A stretch of DNA of 47,635 nucleotides, taken from positions 1 through 47,635 of the forward strand of contig CALMWF010000019.1 in NCBI GenBank assembly GCA_937873445.1, given 5' to 3'. Both the position numbers and the translations under genes were made by a program. This document shows, piece after piece, positions 16,365-25,552 of this stretch. Under the pieces are notes generated by a model that did no database searches, was not told the DNA's origin, and saw nothing but the letters and a program-made list of their open reading frames with translations. Source of the DNA: an uncultured Alphaproteobacteria bacterium (GTDB lineage Bacteria > Pseudomonadota > Alphaproteobacteria > Rhizobiales > Aestuariivirgaceae). Each line of letters opens with the position of its first letter. The first letter of the stretch is position 1.

Positions 16365-16400
16365 GATTTTCCCCGGGATTTCCCCCGGGATTTTCCCCGG
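16365..16400. repeat. Three tandem 12-bp repeats touching the SDR start codon
   Basis: The units GATTTTCCCCGG, GATTTCCCCCGG and GATTTTCCCCGG run without gaps from 16365 to 16400, ending one base before the SDR ATG on the minus strand. Each unit presents a GGGGA, Shine-Dalgarno-like, on the mRNA. The unit length is a multiple of three, so copy-number change would keep any upstream reading frame open. Confidence 0.85.
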
Positions 16401-16448
16401 AAGGCGTGGCTTCCGGGGATGTAGGGCTTTGCTGCCGCTTTGCAAAGG

Positions 16449-18086
16449 TCAGTTGCCGCCATCCATCAGGCGGCGGGCAATGACCTGGGCCTGGATTTCG
16501 GCCGCCCCCTCGAAGATGTTGAGGATGCGGGCGTCACAGAGCACGCGGGAAATGGCGAATTCCAGGGCGAAACCATTGCCGCCGTGGATTTGCAGCGCAT
16601 TGTCGGCGGCCGCCCAGGCAACGCGCGCACCCAGGAGCTTGGCCATGCCGGCCTCAAGGTCGCAGCGCAGGCCCTGATCCTTCTCACGGGCGGCACGATA
16701 GGTGAGCTGGCGGGCCGCCATGACTTCGGCGGCCATCAGCGCCAGCTTGTCGGCAATGCGCGGGAAATTGATGATGGGCTTGCCGAACTGGACGCGCTCG
16801 GTGGCGTATTTCAAACCGAGATCAAGGGCGTTCTGGGCCACGCCGACGGCGCGGGCCGCCGTCTGGATGCGGGCGGACTCAAAGGTCTGCATGAGCTGCT
16901 TGAAGCCCTGGCCCTCAACCCCGCCAAGAAGGTTCTCGGCCTTGACCTCGAAATCCTCGAAGCGGATTTCATATTCCTTCATGCCGCGATAGCCGAGCAC
17001 CTCGATCTCGCCGCCCGACATGCCCCTGGCGGGGAAGGGATCGGCATCATTCCCGCGCGGCTTTTCGGCAAGCAGCATGGACAGGCCCTTGTAGCCCGGC
17101 TCATCGGGGTTGGTGCGAACCAGCAGGGTCATGACATCGGCGCGGACGGGATGGGTGATCCAGGTCTTGTTGCCGGTGACCTTGTAGACATCGCCATCCC
17201 TGATGGCGCGGGTGCGCAGCGAGCCCAGGTCCGAGCCGGTGTTGGGTTCGGTGAACACGGCGGTGGGCAGGATCTCACCGCTGGCAATTCTTGGCAGCCA
17301 TTTCTGCTTCTGCTCCTCGGTGCCGCCATTCATGATGAGTTCGCAGGCAATTTCGGCGCGGGTGCCAAGCGAACCCACGGCAATCCAGCCGCGCGACAGT
17401 TCTTCGGAGACAACGCACATGGCCTCCTTGGGCAGGCCAAGGCCGCCGAAGTCCTCCGGCAGGGTGAGGGCGAAAACGCCGAGTTCGGCCAGTTCCTGAA
17501 TGATCTCCAGCGGCACATAGGCGTTCTTCTGGTGCCAGCCATGGGCGTGGGGGGCCACCTTGTCGGCAATGAAGCGGTTCATGGTCTCGCGCATCTCATC
17601 CATGAGACCGTCGAGGCCGCAGGCGCCATGGGTGTGGCCGGCCTGATGTTCGGCGATGAGCCTGGCCAGTTCAGCCCGGTTTTCCGGGGTGTTGCCGGCA
17701 AAGCCCGCCACCTGCTGGCGGAGCGCCTTCAGCTCGTCCTCGCCGAGGCCGAGGCTCGACAGGCGGAAGATCTCCTGCTGGTTCATGAGAATGCCGCCCA
17801 GGATCTGCTGGGCATATTCGCCCGCCGCCACGGCAATGAGCAGCCGCTCCAGCTCTCCCAGCTGGTCGGCGGCGGCCAGCCTTGCGGCATAGTCGGACAG
17901 GGCCCGGAAGGTTTCGACATAGGTGGCAAGCCAGGCCAGCCCATGGGCCTCATGCTGGTGGCGGTCCAGACCACGGCTCAGGCCCTTGCCCTCCGCATCA
18001 ATTCGCTGGGACAGGGCGGCGCGGGCCTTCAGCAGCAGGGCGTCACCCGCTTCAGCGGCAGCGTGGAGAAAATCCTGAACGGTCAT
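16449..18086 (-). CDS. mcd: Methylsuccinyl-CoA dehydrogenase (Mcd)
   Basis: FAD-dependent oxidation of (2S)-methylsuccinyl-CoA to mesaconyl-C1-CoA, the step after Ecm in the ethylmalonyl-CoA pathway. At 545 residues it is about 150 longer than ordinary acyl-CoA dehydrogenases. The extra N-terminal helical region (about 1-155) is characteristic of Mcd. The dehydrogenase core follows, with LPEDFGGLGLPKEAM, FTEPNTGSDLGSLRTRA (FAD and substrate region), GYRGMKEYEIRFEDFEV, and the C-terminal LQIHGGNGFALEF. Electrons would go to ETF and on to quinone. GGAG lies ten bases before the ATG. With ccr and ecm 6-8 kb away, the assignment is much firmer than for an isolated acyl-CoA dehydrogenase. Confidence 0.9.
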   Translation of the reverse strand: MTVQDFLHAAAEAGDALLLKARAALSQRIDAEGKGLSRGLDRHQHEAHGLAWLATYVETFRALSDYAARLAAADQLGELERLLIAVAAGEYAQQILGGILMNQQEIFRLSSLGLGEDELKALRQQVAGFAGNTPENRAELARLIAEHQAGHTHGACGLDGLMDEMRETMNRFIADKVAPHAHGWHQKNAYVPLEIIQELAELGVFALTLPEDFGGLGLPKEAMCVVSEELSRGWIAVGSLGTRAEIACELIMNGGTEEQKQKWLPRIASGEILPTAVFTEPNTGSDLGSLRTRAIRDGDVYKVTGNKTWITHPVRADVMTLLVRTNPDEPGYKGLSMLLAEKPRGNDADPFPARGMSGGEIEVLGYRGMKEYEIRFEDFEVKAENLLGGVEGQGFKQLMQTFESARIQTAARAVGVAQNALDLGLKYATERVQFGKPIINFPRIADKLALMAAEVMAARQLTYRAAREKDQGLRCDLEAGMAKLLGARVAWAAADNALQIHGGNGFALEFAISRVLCDARILNIFEGAAEIQAQVIARRLMDGGN

Positions 18087-18231
18087 GGCAAGCTCCGGTA
18101 GAGACTGTTTTGATCTATATCAGCCGCTTGTGCGCTGCAACATCAGCCTTCCGTTGCATTGCCAAAATTGGGCCGGAATTTCTGCCCATGAGGGGTGGCA
18201 GGGGGCGCAAACAGAGGTTAAAAGACTGGCG
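18087..18231. promoter_or_regulatory. Divergent mcd / IalB-like promoter region with a PhaR-like site
   Basis: On the mcd strand, TTGCAGCGCACAA (18140-18128) contains TGC-N3-GCA and resembles the ccr/ecm palindrome. Its TTGCAG could serve as a -35 element, with TATAGA about 15 bases further along. The two arms are imperfect outside the core. A regulator shared with ccr/ecm is inference. Confidence 0.42.
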
Positions 18232-18744
18232 ATGCGTGGATTTTTCTTATGGGGCCTGGGGGCGGCTGTTGGGCTGGCGGTGGCGGGTGCTGCCCAGGCC
18301 GCAGAACCGCAGCTGCTGGGCACCTATGACGACTGGGCGGCCTACAGCTATCAGGCCCCGGACACCAAGGTGTGCTATGCGGTCTCCTCGCCCAAGTCGA
18401 GCGAATCAAGCCGCAAGGTCAAGCGCGACCCGGTGTTCTTCCTCGTCACCAACATGCCCGGCCGGAAAATCAGGGGCGAGGTTTCCTCCATCATCGGCTA
18501 CCCCTTCAAGGATTCATCGCTGGTTTCTCTCAAAGTCGATGACCAGGAGTTTGAGCTGTTCACCAATGGCGACGGCGCCTGGGCTGACACCACCGCCAAG
18601 GAACGCCAGATCGTTGGCGCCATGAAGAAGGGCCACAAACTGTCCGTCTCCGGCACGTCGGGCCGGGGCACCCAAACCACCGATCACTACTCGCTCGCGG
18701 GGTTTTCGGCCGCGGTCGAGAAGATCGACAGCGCCTGCAAGTAA
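18232..18744 (+). CDS. IalB-family (invasion-associated locus B) periplasmic protein
   Basis: The 170-residue protein has a signal peptide (MRGFFLWGLGAAVGLAVAGAAQA, cleavage near residue 23). The mature part has the IalB pattern: GTYDDWAAYSYQAPDTKVCYAV, then VFFLVTNMPGRKIRGEVSSIIGYPF, and the ending IDSACK. The two cysteines in KVCYAV and DSACK are the pair expected to bridge. The family is named after a Bartonella invasion gene but is widespread in free-living alphaproteobacteria, where its role is unknown. The upstream open frame was discarded because the signal peptide begins at 18232. The next gene starts immediately after the stop, so the two are probably cotranscribed. Confidence 0.8.
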   Translation: MRGFFLWGLGAAVGLAVAGAAQAAEPQLLGTYDDWAAYSYQAPDTKVCYAVSSPKSSESSRKVKRDPVFFLVTNMPGRKIRGEVSSIIGYPFKDSSLVSLKVDDQEFELFTNGDGAWADTTAKERQIVGAMKKGHKLSVSGTSGRGTQTTDHYSLAGFSAAVEKIDSACK

Positions 18745-19503
18745 ATGCGATTCCTTCTGTGGACGGTTAAACGGCGGACCCTGTTGCTGCTGGCGGCGCT
18801 GATGGCCCCGGCGGCCGCCGCCGATGCGGCCTGCCGGCCTCTGGAGGTGAACGGCGCGCGGTACACCGTCTGCGCCTTTGACGCGCGCCAGAGCCGGATC
18901 GGGCTTTTCAATCTCAATGCCCAGGGTGAACCGCTGGGTTCCTTCGCCGCGCTGGAGGGCAGCCTTGCCGCCGCCGGGCAGAAGCTGCTGTTTGCCATGA
19001 ACGGCGGCATGTTTGGCCAGGACCTGAAACCCATCGGCCTTTACGTGCAGGATGGCAAACAGGCGCGGCGGCTTAACCGCCGCAATGGGCCGGGCAATTT
19101 TCACCTGAAGCCCAATGGCGTGTTCTACGGGGCGGGCGACACGGTGGGGGTGGCTGACAGCGACAGCTATGCCGCGCTGGGGGCCACACCCGATTTTGCC
19201 ACCCAGTCCGGCCCCATGCTGGTGATCAACGGCAAGATTCACCCCGCCTTTTCGGCCAGCGGCACCTCGCGCAAGATCAGAAACGGCGTGGGCGTGACGG
19301 ATGCGCATACGGCCATCTTCGTCATTTCCGAAACCGCGGTGAACTTTCACGAGTTTGCCGTGCTGTTCCGCGATACGCTCGCCTGTTCCAACGCGCTGTT
19401 TCTCGATGGCACCATTTCCAGCCTCTATGCGCCGGAGCTTAACCGCAATGACAGTTTCATGGCGCTGGGGCCCATGGTCGGGGTGACGGGCAAGGCGCCA
19501 TGA
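18745..19503 (+). CDS. Secreted phosphodiester glycosidase-like (NAGPA domain) protein
   Basis: The 252-residue protein has an N-terminal hydrophobic signal ([17 protein letters not shown]). The remainder resembles the phosphodiester glycosidase / exopolysaccharide-associated family: [53 protein letters not shown], and [16 protein letters not shown], where the family has a conserved LDGG-like turn. Relatives cleave GlcNAc-1-phosphodiesters, but the bacterial substrates are mostly unknown. It starts right after the IalB-like stop, and its stop overlaps the rlmN start (ATGA). A periplasmic protein is thus translationally coupled to an rRNA methyltransferase. Confidence 0.8.
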   Translation: MRFLLWTVKRRTLLLLAALMAPAAAADAACRPLEVNGARYTVCAFDARQSRIGLFNLNAQGEPLGSFAALEGSLAAAGQKLLFAMNGGMFGQDLKPIGLYVQDGKQARRLNRRNGPGNFHLKPNGVFYGAGDTVGVADSDSYAALGATPDFATQSGPMLVINGKIHPAFSASGTSRKIRNGVGVTDAHTAIFVISETAVNFHEFAVLFRDTLACSNALFLDGTISSLYAPELNRNDSFMALGPMVGVTGKAP

Positions 19504-20672
19504 CCACGCTGATCCGCCCTGCGCCGCCGCCACGTTACATCGCCAATGACCGCCGCACCTCTCTGGTGGGGATGACGCGTGAGGCACTGGCCGAAGCGCT
19601 GGCGCTGGCGGGGGTGCCCGAGCGTCAGCGCAAGATGCGCATGCGCCAGATCTGGCATTGGATGTATCATCGCGGCGTAACCTCCTTTGCCGCCATGACG
19701 GATGTGTCGAAGGAGCTGCGCGAGGCGCTGGCGGAGGTCTTTGTCATCTCCCGGCCCGAGGTGGTGGTGGAGCAGACATCAAGCGACGGCACGCGCAAGT
19801 GGCTGTTGCGGCTCGCCCCTGATGAGCGGGGCGCTGCCCATGAGGTGGAGATGGTCTATATCCCGGAGGAGGACCGGGGCACGCTGTGCATTTCCTCGCA
19901 GGTGGGCTGCACGCTCACCTGCACCTTCTGCCACACGGGAACGCAACGGCTGGTGCGCAACCTGACGGCAGAGGAGATCGTGGGCCAGGTGCTTCTGGCG
20001 CGCGACAAGCTGGCGGAATGGCCGCATCAGCTGGCGGTCAACCCCGATCCGCCGGAGGCGGGGCGCTATCTCACCAACATCGTGTTCATGGGCATGGGTG
20101 AGCCGCTCTATAATTTCGACCATGTGAAGGCGGCGGCCCACATCATTGCCGACAATGAGGGCATTGCGCTGTCGAAGCGGCGGATCACGCTGTCGACCTC
20201 GGGCGTGGTGCCGGAGATCATCCGGGCGGGAGCGGAGATCGGCACATCGCTGGCCATTTCGCTCCATGCCACCACCGACGAGGTGCGCAACAGGCTCGTT
20301 CCCCTCAACAAGAAATATCCCATTGCCGAATTGCTGGCGGCGGTCAGGGCCTATCCGGGCGCGTCGAATGCGCGCCGCATCACCTTTGAATATGTGATGC
20401 TGAAGGGGGTGAATGACACGCCCGCCGATGCGCGGCGGCTGGTCAAGCTGCTGGCCAGGATTCCGGCCAAGGTCAATCTCATTCCCTTCAACCCCTGGCC
20501 GGGGGCGCCCTACGAATGTTCCGACTGGGAAACCATCGAGGCCTTTGCCGAGATCCTGAACAAGGCGGGCTATGCCAGCCCGGTGCGCACGCCCCGGGGC
20601 CGCGACATCATGGCGGCCTGCGGGCAATTGAAGTCCGAAAGCCAGAAGCTGAAGGCGAAGGAGCGGGTCTGA
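19500..20672 (+). CDS. rlmN: Dual-specificity 23S rRNA/tRNA C2-adenine methyltransferase RlmN
   Basis: Radical SAM enzyme that methylates C2 of A2503 in 23S rRNA and A37 in some tRNAs, aiding accuracy near the exit tunnel. The 390-residue protein has the iron-sulfur motif CTLTCTFC in [18 protein letters not shown], the SAM-binding [15 protein letters not shown], and the C-terminal catalytic cysteine in MAACGQL. The inner cysteine of the methyl-carrier pair is the C of the first motif region or nearby, as usual. Its ATG overlaps the preceding glycosidase stop. Length is typical. Confidence 0.97.
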   Translation: MTTLIRPAPPPRYIANDRRTSLVGMTREALAEALALAGVPERQRKMRMRQIWHWMYHRGVTSFAAMTDVSKELREALAEVFVISRPEVVVEQTSSDGTRKWLLRLAPDERGAAHEVEMVYIPEEDRGTLCISSQVGCTLTCTFCHTGTQRLVRNLTAEEIVGQVLLARDKLAEWPHQLAVNPDPPEAGRYLTNIVFMGMGEPLYNFDHVKAAAHIIADNEGIALSKRRITLSTSGVVPEIIRAGAEIGTSLAISLHATTDEVRNRLVPLNKKYPIAELLAAVRAYPGASNARRITFEYVMLKGVNDTPADARRLVKLLARIPAKVNLIPFNPWPGAPYECSDWETIEAFAEILNKAGYASPVRTPRGRDIMAACGQLKSESQKLKAKERV

Positions 20673-20741
20673 GGCTTGCAGGGAAAGCCTGCCCCGTGAT
20701 AGTCCCGCAGCCGATTGATCCCCCTTCTGGAAGCCTTTCCC

Positions 20742-21962
20742 ATGTCCAAGCAAAAAGTGAAGAAAGTGGTGCTCGCCTATTCGGGCGGGCTTGATACCTC
20801 CATCATCCTGAAGTGGCTGCAGACCGAATATGGGGCGGAGGTTGTGACCTATACCGCCGATCTGGGCCAGGGGGGCGAGCTGGAACCGGCCCGCCGCAAG
20901 GCCGAGCAGCTTGGCATCAAGCAGATCTACATTGAGGACGCGCGCGAGGATTTCGTCGCCAATTACGTCTTCCCCATGTTCCGGGCCAACGCCGTCTATG
21001 AGGGCGTCTATCTTTTGGGCACCTCCATTGCCCGGCCGCTCATTGCCAAGCGCCTGATCGAGATTGCCCGGGAGACGGGGGCTGACGCCATTGCCCATGG
21101 CGCCACCGGCAAGGGCAATGACCAAGTGCGCTTTGAGCTCACGGCCTATGCGCTGAACCCCGATATCAAGATCATCGCGCCGTGGCGGGAATGGGCCTTC
21201 AAGAGCCGCACCGACCTCATCAATTTCGCCGAGGCCCACCAGATTCAGGTGGCCAAGGACAAGCGCGGCGAGGCGCCCTTCTCGGTTGATGCCAATCTTC
21301 TGCACTCATCCTCGGAAGGCAAGGTGCTGGAAGACCCGTGGGTGACGCCGCCGGCTTATGTCTATCAGCGCACCATCTCGCCCATGGAGGCCCCGGACAG
21401 CCCGACCGACATCGAGATCACCTTCAAGAAGGGTGATCCCATCGCCATCAACGGCACGGAAATGTCGCCCGCCACCATTCTCACCGAGTTGAACCGCCTG
21501 GGCCATGACAATGGCATCGGCCGGCTGGACCTCGTTGAAAACCGTTTTGTCGGCATGAAGTCGCGCGGCGTCTATGAAACGCCCGGCGGCACCATTCTTC
21601 TGGCTGCCCACCGCGCCATGGAAAGCCTGACGCTCGACCGCGAGGCAGCCCACCTCAAGGACAGTTTCATGCCGCGCTATGCCGAACTCATCTATTACGG
21701 CTTCTGGTTCTCGCCGGAGCGCGAGATGCTGCAGGCCATGATCGACAAATCCCAGGAACATGTGGAAGGGGTGGTGCGCCTCACCCTCTACAAGGGCAAT
21801 GTCATCGTCGCTGGCCGCACATCGCCGAAGTCGCTCTATTCCGATGCGCTGGTGACCTTCGAGGATGACCGCGGCGCCTATGACCAGAAGGATGCGGCGG
21901 GCTTCATCCGTCTCAATGCGCTGAGGCTGCGCACGCTGGCGGCGCGCAAGCGCAAGAAGTGA
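20742..21962 (+). CDS. argG: Argininosuccinate synthase
   Basis: Joins citrulline and aspartate with ATP to make argininosuccinate in arginine synthesis. The 406-residue protein starts [20 protein letters not shown], with the SGGLDTS pyrophosphatase-loop motif at 14-20. [13 protein letters not shown] and KVLEDPW follow, and both are conserved in the family. A TTG nine codons upstream was rejected in favour of the ATG with the known N-terminus. It stands alone downstream of rlmN by 69 bases and converges with leuB across a hairpin. Confidence 0.97.
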   Translation: MSKQKVKKVVLAYSGGLDTSIILKWLQTEYGAEVVTYTADLGQGGELEPARRKAEQLGIKQIYIEDAREDFVANYVFPMFRANAVYEGVYLLGTSIARPLIAKRLIEIARETGADAIAHGATGKGNDQVRFELTAYALNPDIKIIAPWREWAFKSRTDLINFAEAHQIQVAKDKRGEAPFSVDANLLHSSSEGKVLEDPWVTPPAYVYQRTISPMEAPDSPTDIEITFKKGDPIAINGTEMSPATILTELNRLGHDNGIGRLDLVENRFVGMKSRGVYETPGGTILLAAHRAMESLTLDREAAHLKDSFMPRYAELIYYGFWFSPEREMLQAMIDKSQEHVEGVVRLTLYKGNVIVAGRTSPKSLYSDALVTFEDDRGAYDQKDAAGFIRLNALRLRTLAARKRKK

Positions 21963-21975
21963 CAGTGCAGCCCTG

Positions 21976-22008
21976 ATCAGACCGACGGGGGGCTTCTGCC
22001 GGTCTGAT
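21976..22008. terminator. Hairpin between convergent argG and leuB
   Basis: ATCAGACCG (21976-21984) and CGGTCTGAT (22000-22008) form a nine-base stem with a 15-base loop, 13 bases after argG and 17 bases after leuB. It has no T tract; a bidirectional, possibly Rho-assisted, terminator is likely. Confidence 0.5.
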
Positions 22009-22024
22009 GCCTGCGGCTTCCGGC

Positions 22025-23149
22025 TCAGGCGATTTTTTGCAGCGCCTTCAGAATGGCCTCGCCCATTTCGCTGGTGGAGGCATTGGCGGGCATGGCGTCA
22101 GAGGCGATGTCGCGGGTGCGGATGCCCTGCGCCAGCACGGCGGCAATGGCGCGGTCGAGCTTGTCGGCCCAGTCGCCCAGGTTCAGCGAATAGCGGAGCG
22201 CCATGGCGAAGGAGCCGATCATGGCGATGGGATTGGCATAGCCCTTGCCCGCAATGTCGGGGGCTGAACCATGCACCGGCTCATAGAGCGACTTGCGCCG
22301 CCCGGTCCTGGCGTCGGGCGCGCCCAGCGAGGCCGAGGGCAACATGCCGAGCGAGCCGGTCAGCATGGCGGCCACATCCGACAGCACGTCACCAAAGAGA
22401 TTGTCGGTGACAATGACATCAAACTGCTTGGGCCAGCGGACAAGCTGCATGGCGCAATTGTCGGCCAGCACATGGTCCAGCGCGGCGTCCGGATATTCCG
22501 TCTGGTGAATGCGGGTAACCACCTCGTTCCACAAAACACCGGTCTTCATCACATTGCGCTTTTCCGCCGAGGACACCTTGTTCTTGCGGGTCTTGGCGAG
22601 GTCGAAGGCGACGCGGGCAATGCGCTCGATTTCGTATGTGTCATAAACCTGTGTGTCGATGGCGTATTTCTCACCCTTGTGGGCGCCGTCGTCGCGCGTG
22701 CCGATCACCTTGGGTTCGCCGAAATAGACGCCCCCCGTCAGTTCCCGGACGATGAGAATGTCGAGGCCCTCCACCACATCGCGCTTCAGCGACGAGGCGT
22801 CGGCCAGCGCCGGATAGCAGATGGCGGGGCGGAGATTGGCAAAGAGGCCGAGATCCTTGCGCAGCCGCAGCAGGCCCGCCTCGGGGCGCACCTCATAGGG
22901 CACCTTGTCCCATTTGGGGCCGCCCACCGCGCCGAACAGCACGGCGTCCGCTGCTTGCGCCTTGGCCATGTCGGCCTCGGAAATGGCCGCGCCATGGGCG
23001 TCATAGGCCGAGCCGCCCACCAGGCCGCGGTCGGTTTCAAACCGGGCGATACCCTGCTTGGAGAACCAGTGGACCAGCTTTTCCACCTCGGCCATGACTT
23101 CGGGGCCGATGCCGTCACCGGGCAGGAGGAAGAGGGAATGGCTGGTCAT
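22025..23149 (-). CDS. leuB: 3-Isopropylmalate dehydrogenase
   Basis: NAD-dependent oxidative decarboxylation of 3-isopropylmalate in leucine synthesis. The 374-residue protein begins [25 protein letters not shown]. It has [17 protein letters not shown] (substrate-binding arginines), the Mg/substrate segment [27 protein letters not shown], and [20 protein letters not shown] (NAD binding). The open frame extends 36 codons upstream, but AAGGAG seven to eight bases before the ATG at 23149 fixes the start. It lies alone on the minus strand; leuC and leuD are not in the window. Confidence 0.97.
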   Translation of the reverse strand: MTSHSLFLLPGDGIGPEVMAEVEKLVHWFSKQGIARFETDRGLVGGSAYDAHGAAISEADMAKAQAADAVLFGAVGGPKWDKVPYEVRPEAGLLRLRKDLGLFANLRPAICYPALADASSLKRDVVEGLDILIVRELTGGVYFGEPKVIGTRDDGAHKGEKYAIDTQVYDTYEIERIARVAFDLAKTRKNKVSSAEKRNVMKTGVLWNEVVTRIHQTEYPDAALDHVLADNCAMQLVRWPKQFDVIVTDNLFGDVLSDVAAMLTGSLGMLPSASLGAPDARTGRRKSLYEPVHGSAPDIAGKGYANPIAMIGSFAMALRYSLNLGDWADKLDRAIAAVLAQGIRTRDIASDAMPANASTSEMGEAILKALQKIA

Positions 23150-23218
23150 GGCAGGCTCCTTCACAATGCTGGCGCTGGGGTAGCGGGGGACGGAGCCGCT
23201 TTCAAGCCCAAAAGCAAG

Positions 23219-23238
23219 GGGGCGGCCCGGGCCGCCCC
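23219..23238 (-). terminator. Perfect 20-bp GC palindrome between the small acidic protein gene and leuB
   Basis: Bases 23219-23238 are a perfect GC-only palindrome (arms GGGGCGGCCC and GGGCCGCCCC). It lies 21 bases past the stop of the 23260-23631 gene. The minus-strand sequence after it is CCTTGCTTTT, a weak T-rich end, so it probably terminates the universal stress protein transcript before leuB. Confidence 0.6.
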
Positions 23239-23259
23239 GCGTTCGCATGGAGGACATCT

Positions 23260-23631
23260 CTAGTCCCGCAAGGGGGCCACGCGCTTCACCTGATAGGTGC
23301 GGAGGCCCTCGTCTTCCTTCACCGACACATATTCGCCGGGCGCAAAGGCGTGATTGCCGAAGCGGTAGCCGGCCTCATCGTCCTCCTCGTCGGAGTTGAT
23401 GTCATAGTGGAAGGCCCAGGAGCCGCCGGGCTTGCGCACCAGATGGCCGATATCGTCGGCCTCGCCGGGGCGGAAGCGCCGGACCCGGCACAGGTCGCGG
23501 TTCTTCGTCCATTCATCGGCGAGGATGTGGCCCTGGGGGTCGAGGGGGGCGGTGAACTCATAGCCCTCGACCGGTGAGCCCGCCGGATGGTCATGGTCAC
23601 GGGCCAGTTCAAGGCGCACGCGCTTCAGCAT
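23260..23631 (-). CDS. Small acidic protein of unknown function
   Basis: I do not recognise a family. The 123-residue protein from [19 protein letters not shown] has no signal peptide or membrane segment. It is rich in Asp/Glu, including [16 protein letters not shown], and ends in a basic, beta-rich part ([22 protein letters not shown]). The short beta-like units ([32 protein letters not shown]) suggest a compact beta fold. GGAGG six bases before the ATG at 23631 decides the start. It begins 12 bases after the universal stress protein stop, so the two share a transcript and perhaps a stress role; that is only context. Confidence 0.75.
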   Translation of the reverse strand: MLKRVRLELARDHDHPAGSPVEGYEFTAPLDPQGHILADEWTKNRDLCRVRRFRPGEADDIGHLVRKPGGSWAFHYDINSDEEDDEAGYRFGNHAFAPGEYVSVKEDEGLRTYQVKRVAPLRD

Positions 23632-23642
23632 GGCAGCCTCCG

Positions 23643-24500
23643 TCAATGCGACATGAGAATGGGCAGGCCATGGCGGGCGAGAACGAATTTGGTGGCGCCG
23701 CCGAAAATCATCTCGCTGAGGCGGGAATGGCCATAGGCGCCCATGACCACCAGGCTTGATCCGGCGTCGGCGGCATTGCGCAGCAGCGCCTGGCCGGGGT
23801 CCAGCCCCTCGGTGGGATAGCTTTCGGCCGTGGCCTTCACACCCTGGCGGGCCAGCGCCTCGGCAATGTCGGCACCGGGCACGGCATGGCGGTTGGCGGG
23901 GTTCTTCTGCGGATCAACCGAGACAATGCGCACCGTGGACGCCTTCCGCAGCAGCGGCAGGGCATCAAAACAGGCGCGCGCCGCCTCGCGGCCGCCGTCC
24001 CAGCCCACCACCACATCCTTGATGGCGGAAAGCGCCTCACCCTTGTTGGGCAGAATGAGCACGGGACGGCCCGAACCCATCACCACCTGTTCGACAAAGT
24101 CCTGCTCAACGCCGGTGGGGGCGGCGGCATCGGTGGCCGCGATGATCACCAGATCAACAGCACGGGCCTGGTTCACTACCTCGTCGCTGATGACCGGCAG
24201 CTTCGACTCAACCAGCCGGAAGTCAAAGGTCAGGCCCTCGCGGCTCATGGTGCCGGTGAAGCTGTCGGCCACCTTCTGCTGGTGTTCGCGGAAGAAGGCC
24301 TGGGTGCCGTCAAAGGTTTGCGGAATGGCTTCAAAGCCGATGGAGGGATAGATCTGGGCGGCGGGAATGACATAGAGGCCGGAAACATGGATGGGGGCCT
24401 TTTTGTCGGCCTGGGTGCGGGCCACGGTCACGGCGGCTTCTAGGAGCTCTGGCAGACGGGCCACTTCATTGAGGCTCAAAAGGATGGTGCGATAGGTCAT
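23643..24500 (-). CDS. Tandem-domain universal stress protein
   Basis: This 285-residue cytoplasmic protein has two Usp-like domains. The N-terminal one (about 1-150; MTYRTILLSLNEV, ending GRPVLILPNKGE) lacks a clear ATP loop. The C-terminal one (about 160-285; IKDVVVGWDGGREAARACFDAL) has the Gx2Gx9G(S/T)-like MGAYGHSRLSEMIFGGATKFVL near the end. Universal stress proteins bind ATP or regulate partners under starvation and oxidative stress. GAGGAGG precedes the ATG by seven bases. It is transcribed with the small acidic protein downstream. Confidence 0.88.
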   Translation of the reverse strand: MTYRTILLSLNEVARLPELLEAAVTVARTQADKKAPIHVSGLYVIPAAQIYPSIGFEAIPQTFDGTQAFFREHQQKVADSFTGTMSREGLTFDFRLVESKLPVISDEVVNQARAVDLVIIAATDAAAPTGVEQDFVEQVVMGSGRPVLILPNKGEALSAIKDVVVGWDGGREAARACFDALPLLRKASTVRIVSVDPQKNPANRHAVPGADIAEALARQGVKATAESYPTEGLDPGQALLRNAADAGSSLVVMGAYGHSRLSEMIFGGATKFVLARHGLPILMSH

Positions 24501-24617
24501 GGCAGTCCTCCTCTGTCCTTAAGGTAGTGCATGGCGCGGCAAAGTGAAATGCGGCAAGGTGAAAAAATCGCCACCCGGGTTTCCGGGCGGTGCCGGAACA
24601 TGCGAAAGATTGAATGA

Positions 24618-25547
24618 ATGACAGGACAGAATGGCCGGTTGCGGCTGGCGCAGGGCAGGCTTGCAGCGCAGTTTGCAGCCGAGGGGGCCCGGCTTGTGGC
24701 GCTCACCGTGGATGGCGTGGATGTGGTCATGGGGGCGGGGCGCAATTTCGCCGCAGCCGACATCACCGCCGGGGCCATTTGCGGGCGGATTGCCGGGCGC
24801 ATTGCCGGGGCGCGCTTCCCCCTGGACGGGCGCGAGGTGAGGCTTGTGGCCAATACGCCGCCTGACCAGCTGCATGGCGGGCCGGAGGGTTTTTGCCACC
24901 GGTCATGGGATGCGGAAGCGGTGGATGACGGGGTGTGTTTCCGCCTTGCCTCGCATGATGGCGATCAGGGCTATCCGGGCGCGGTGCAGGCCAGCGCCAC
25001 CTACCGGCTGACGGCAGATGGGCTCACACTTGACCTTGAGGCCGTCACCACGGCTCCCACGGTCATCAATCTCACCAACCATGGCTACTGGAATCTGGCA
25101 GGGGGTGGGTCGGTGCTTGACCATGAGCTGCTGATCGAGGCCGATGACATGCTGCCGCTGACGGCGGCGAAAATTCCAACCGGTGCCGTGGCCCCGGTGC
25201 AGGACACGCGCTTTGATTTCCGCACGAGCCGCAGAATAGCCGAGGCCTATGACACGGGTTTTGTGCTGCGGGGGAAAAGGGGCGCACTGAAACGCGCCTG
25301 CCGCCTGCGCGACCCCGCCTCGGGCCGGGCCATGGAAATCTGGTGCAGCGAGGCGCTGTTGCAGATCTATACCGCCGATCACTGGGGGCCTTCCATGCCT
25401 GGCAAGACGGGGCCGTTGCAGATCCATCAGGGGTTGGCGCTGGAGGCGCAGAATTATCCCGATGCGCCGAACCACCCGGATTTTCCCTCGGCCCGGCTTG
25501 ATCCGGGCCAGCGCTATCACCAGCACATTGCGTGGCGGTTCTGCTGA
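24618..25547 (+). CDS. Aldose 1-epimerase family protein
   Basis: This 309-residue beta-sandwich protein belongs to the GalM/mutarotase superfamily. It has LHGGPEGFCHRSWD, the catalytic histidine region INLTNHGYWNLAG and the catalytic glutamate in LALEAQNYPDAPNHP, with YTADHWGP earlier. It would interconvert alpha and beta anomers of a sugar; the sugar cannot be told. It is somewhat shorter than E. coli GalM (346 residues). No signal peptide is seen. It is alone on its strand and converges with priA five bases after its stop. Confidence 0.9.
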   Translation: MTGQNGRLRLAQGRLAAQFAAEGARLVALTVDGVDVVMGAGRNFAAADITAGAICGRIAGRIAGARFPLDGREVRLVANTPPDQLHGGPEGFCHRSWDAEAVDDGVCFRLASHDGDQGYPGAVQASATYRLTADGLTLDLEAVTTAPTVINLTNHGYWNLAGGGSVLDHELLIEADDMLPLTAAKIPTGAVAPVQDTRFDFRTSRRIAEAYDTGFVLRGKRGALKRACRLRDPASGRAMEIWCSEALLQIYTADHWGPSMPGKTGPLQIHQGLALEAQNYPDAPNHPDFPSARLDPGQRYHQHIAWRFC

Positions 25548-25552
25548 CGCAA

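Noticed and set aside
16440-18101. Plus-strand open frame of 553 codons over mcd
   Set aside because: Antisense shadow of mcd without any recognisable domain; the mcd frame is strongly supported.
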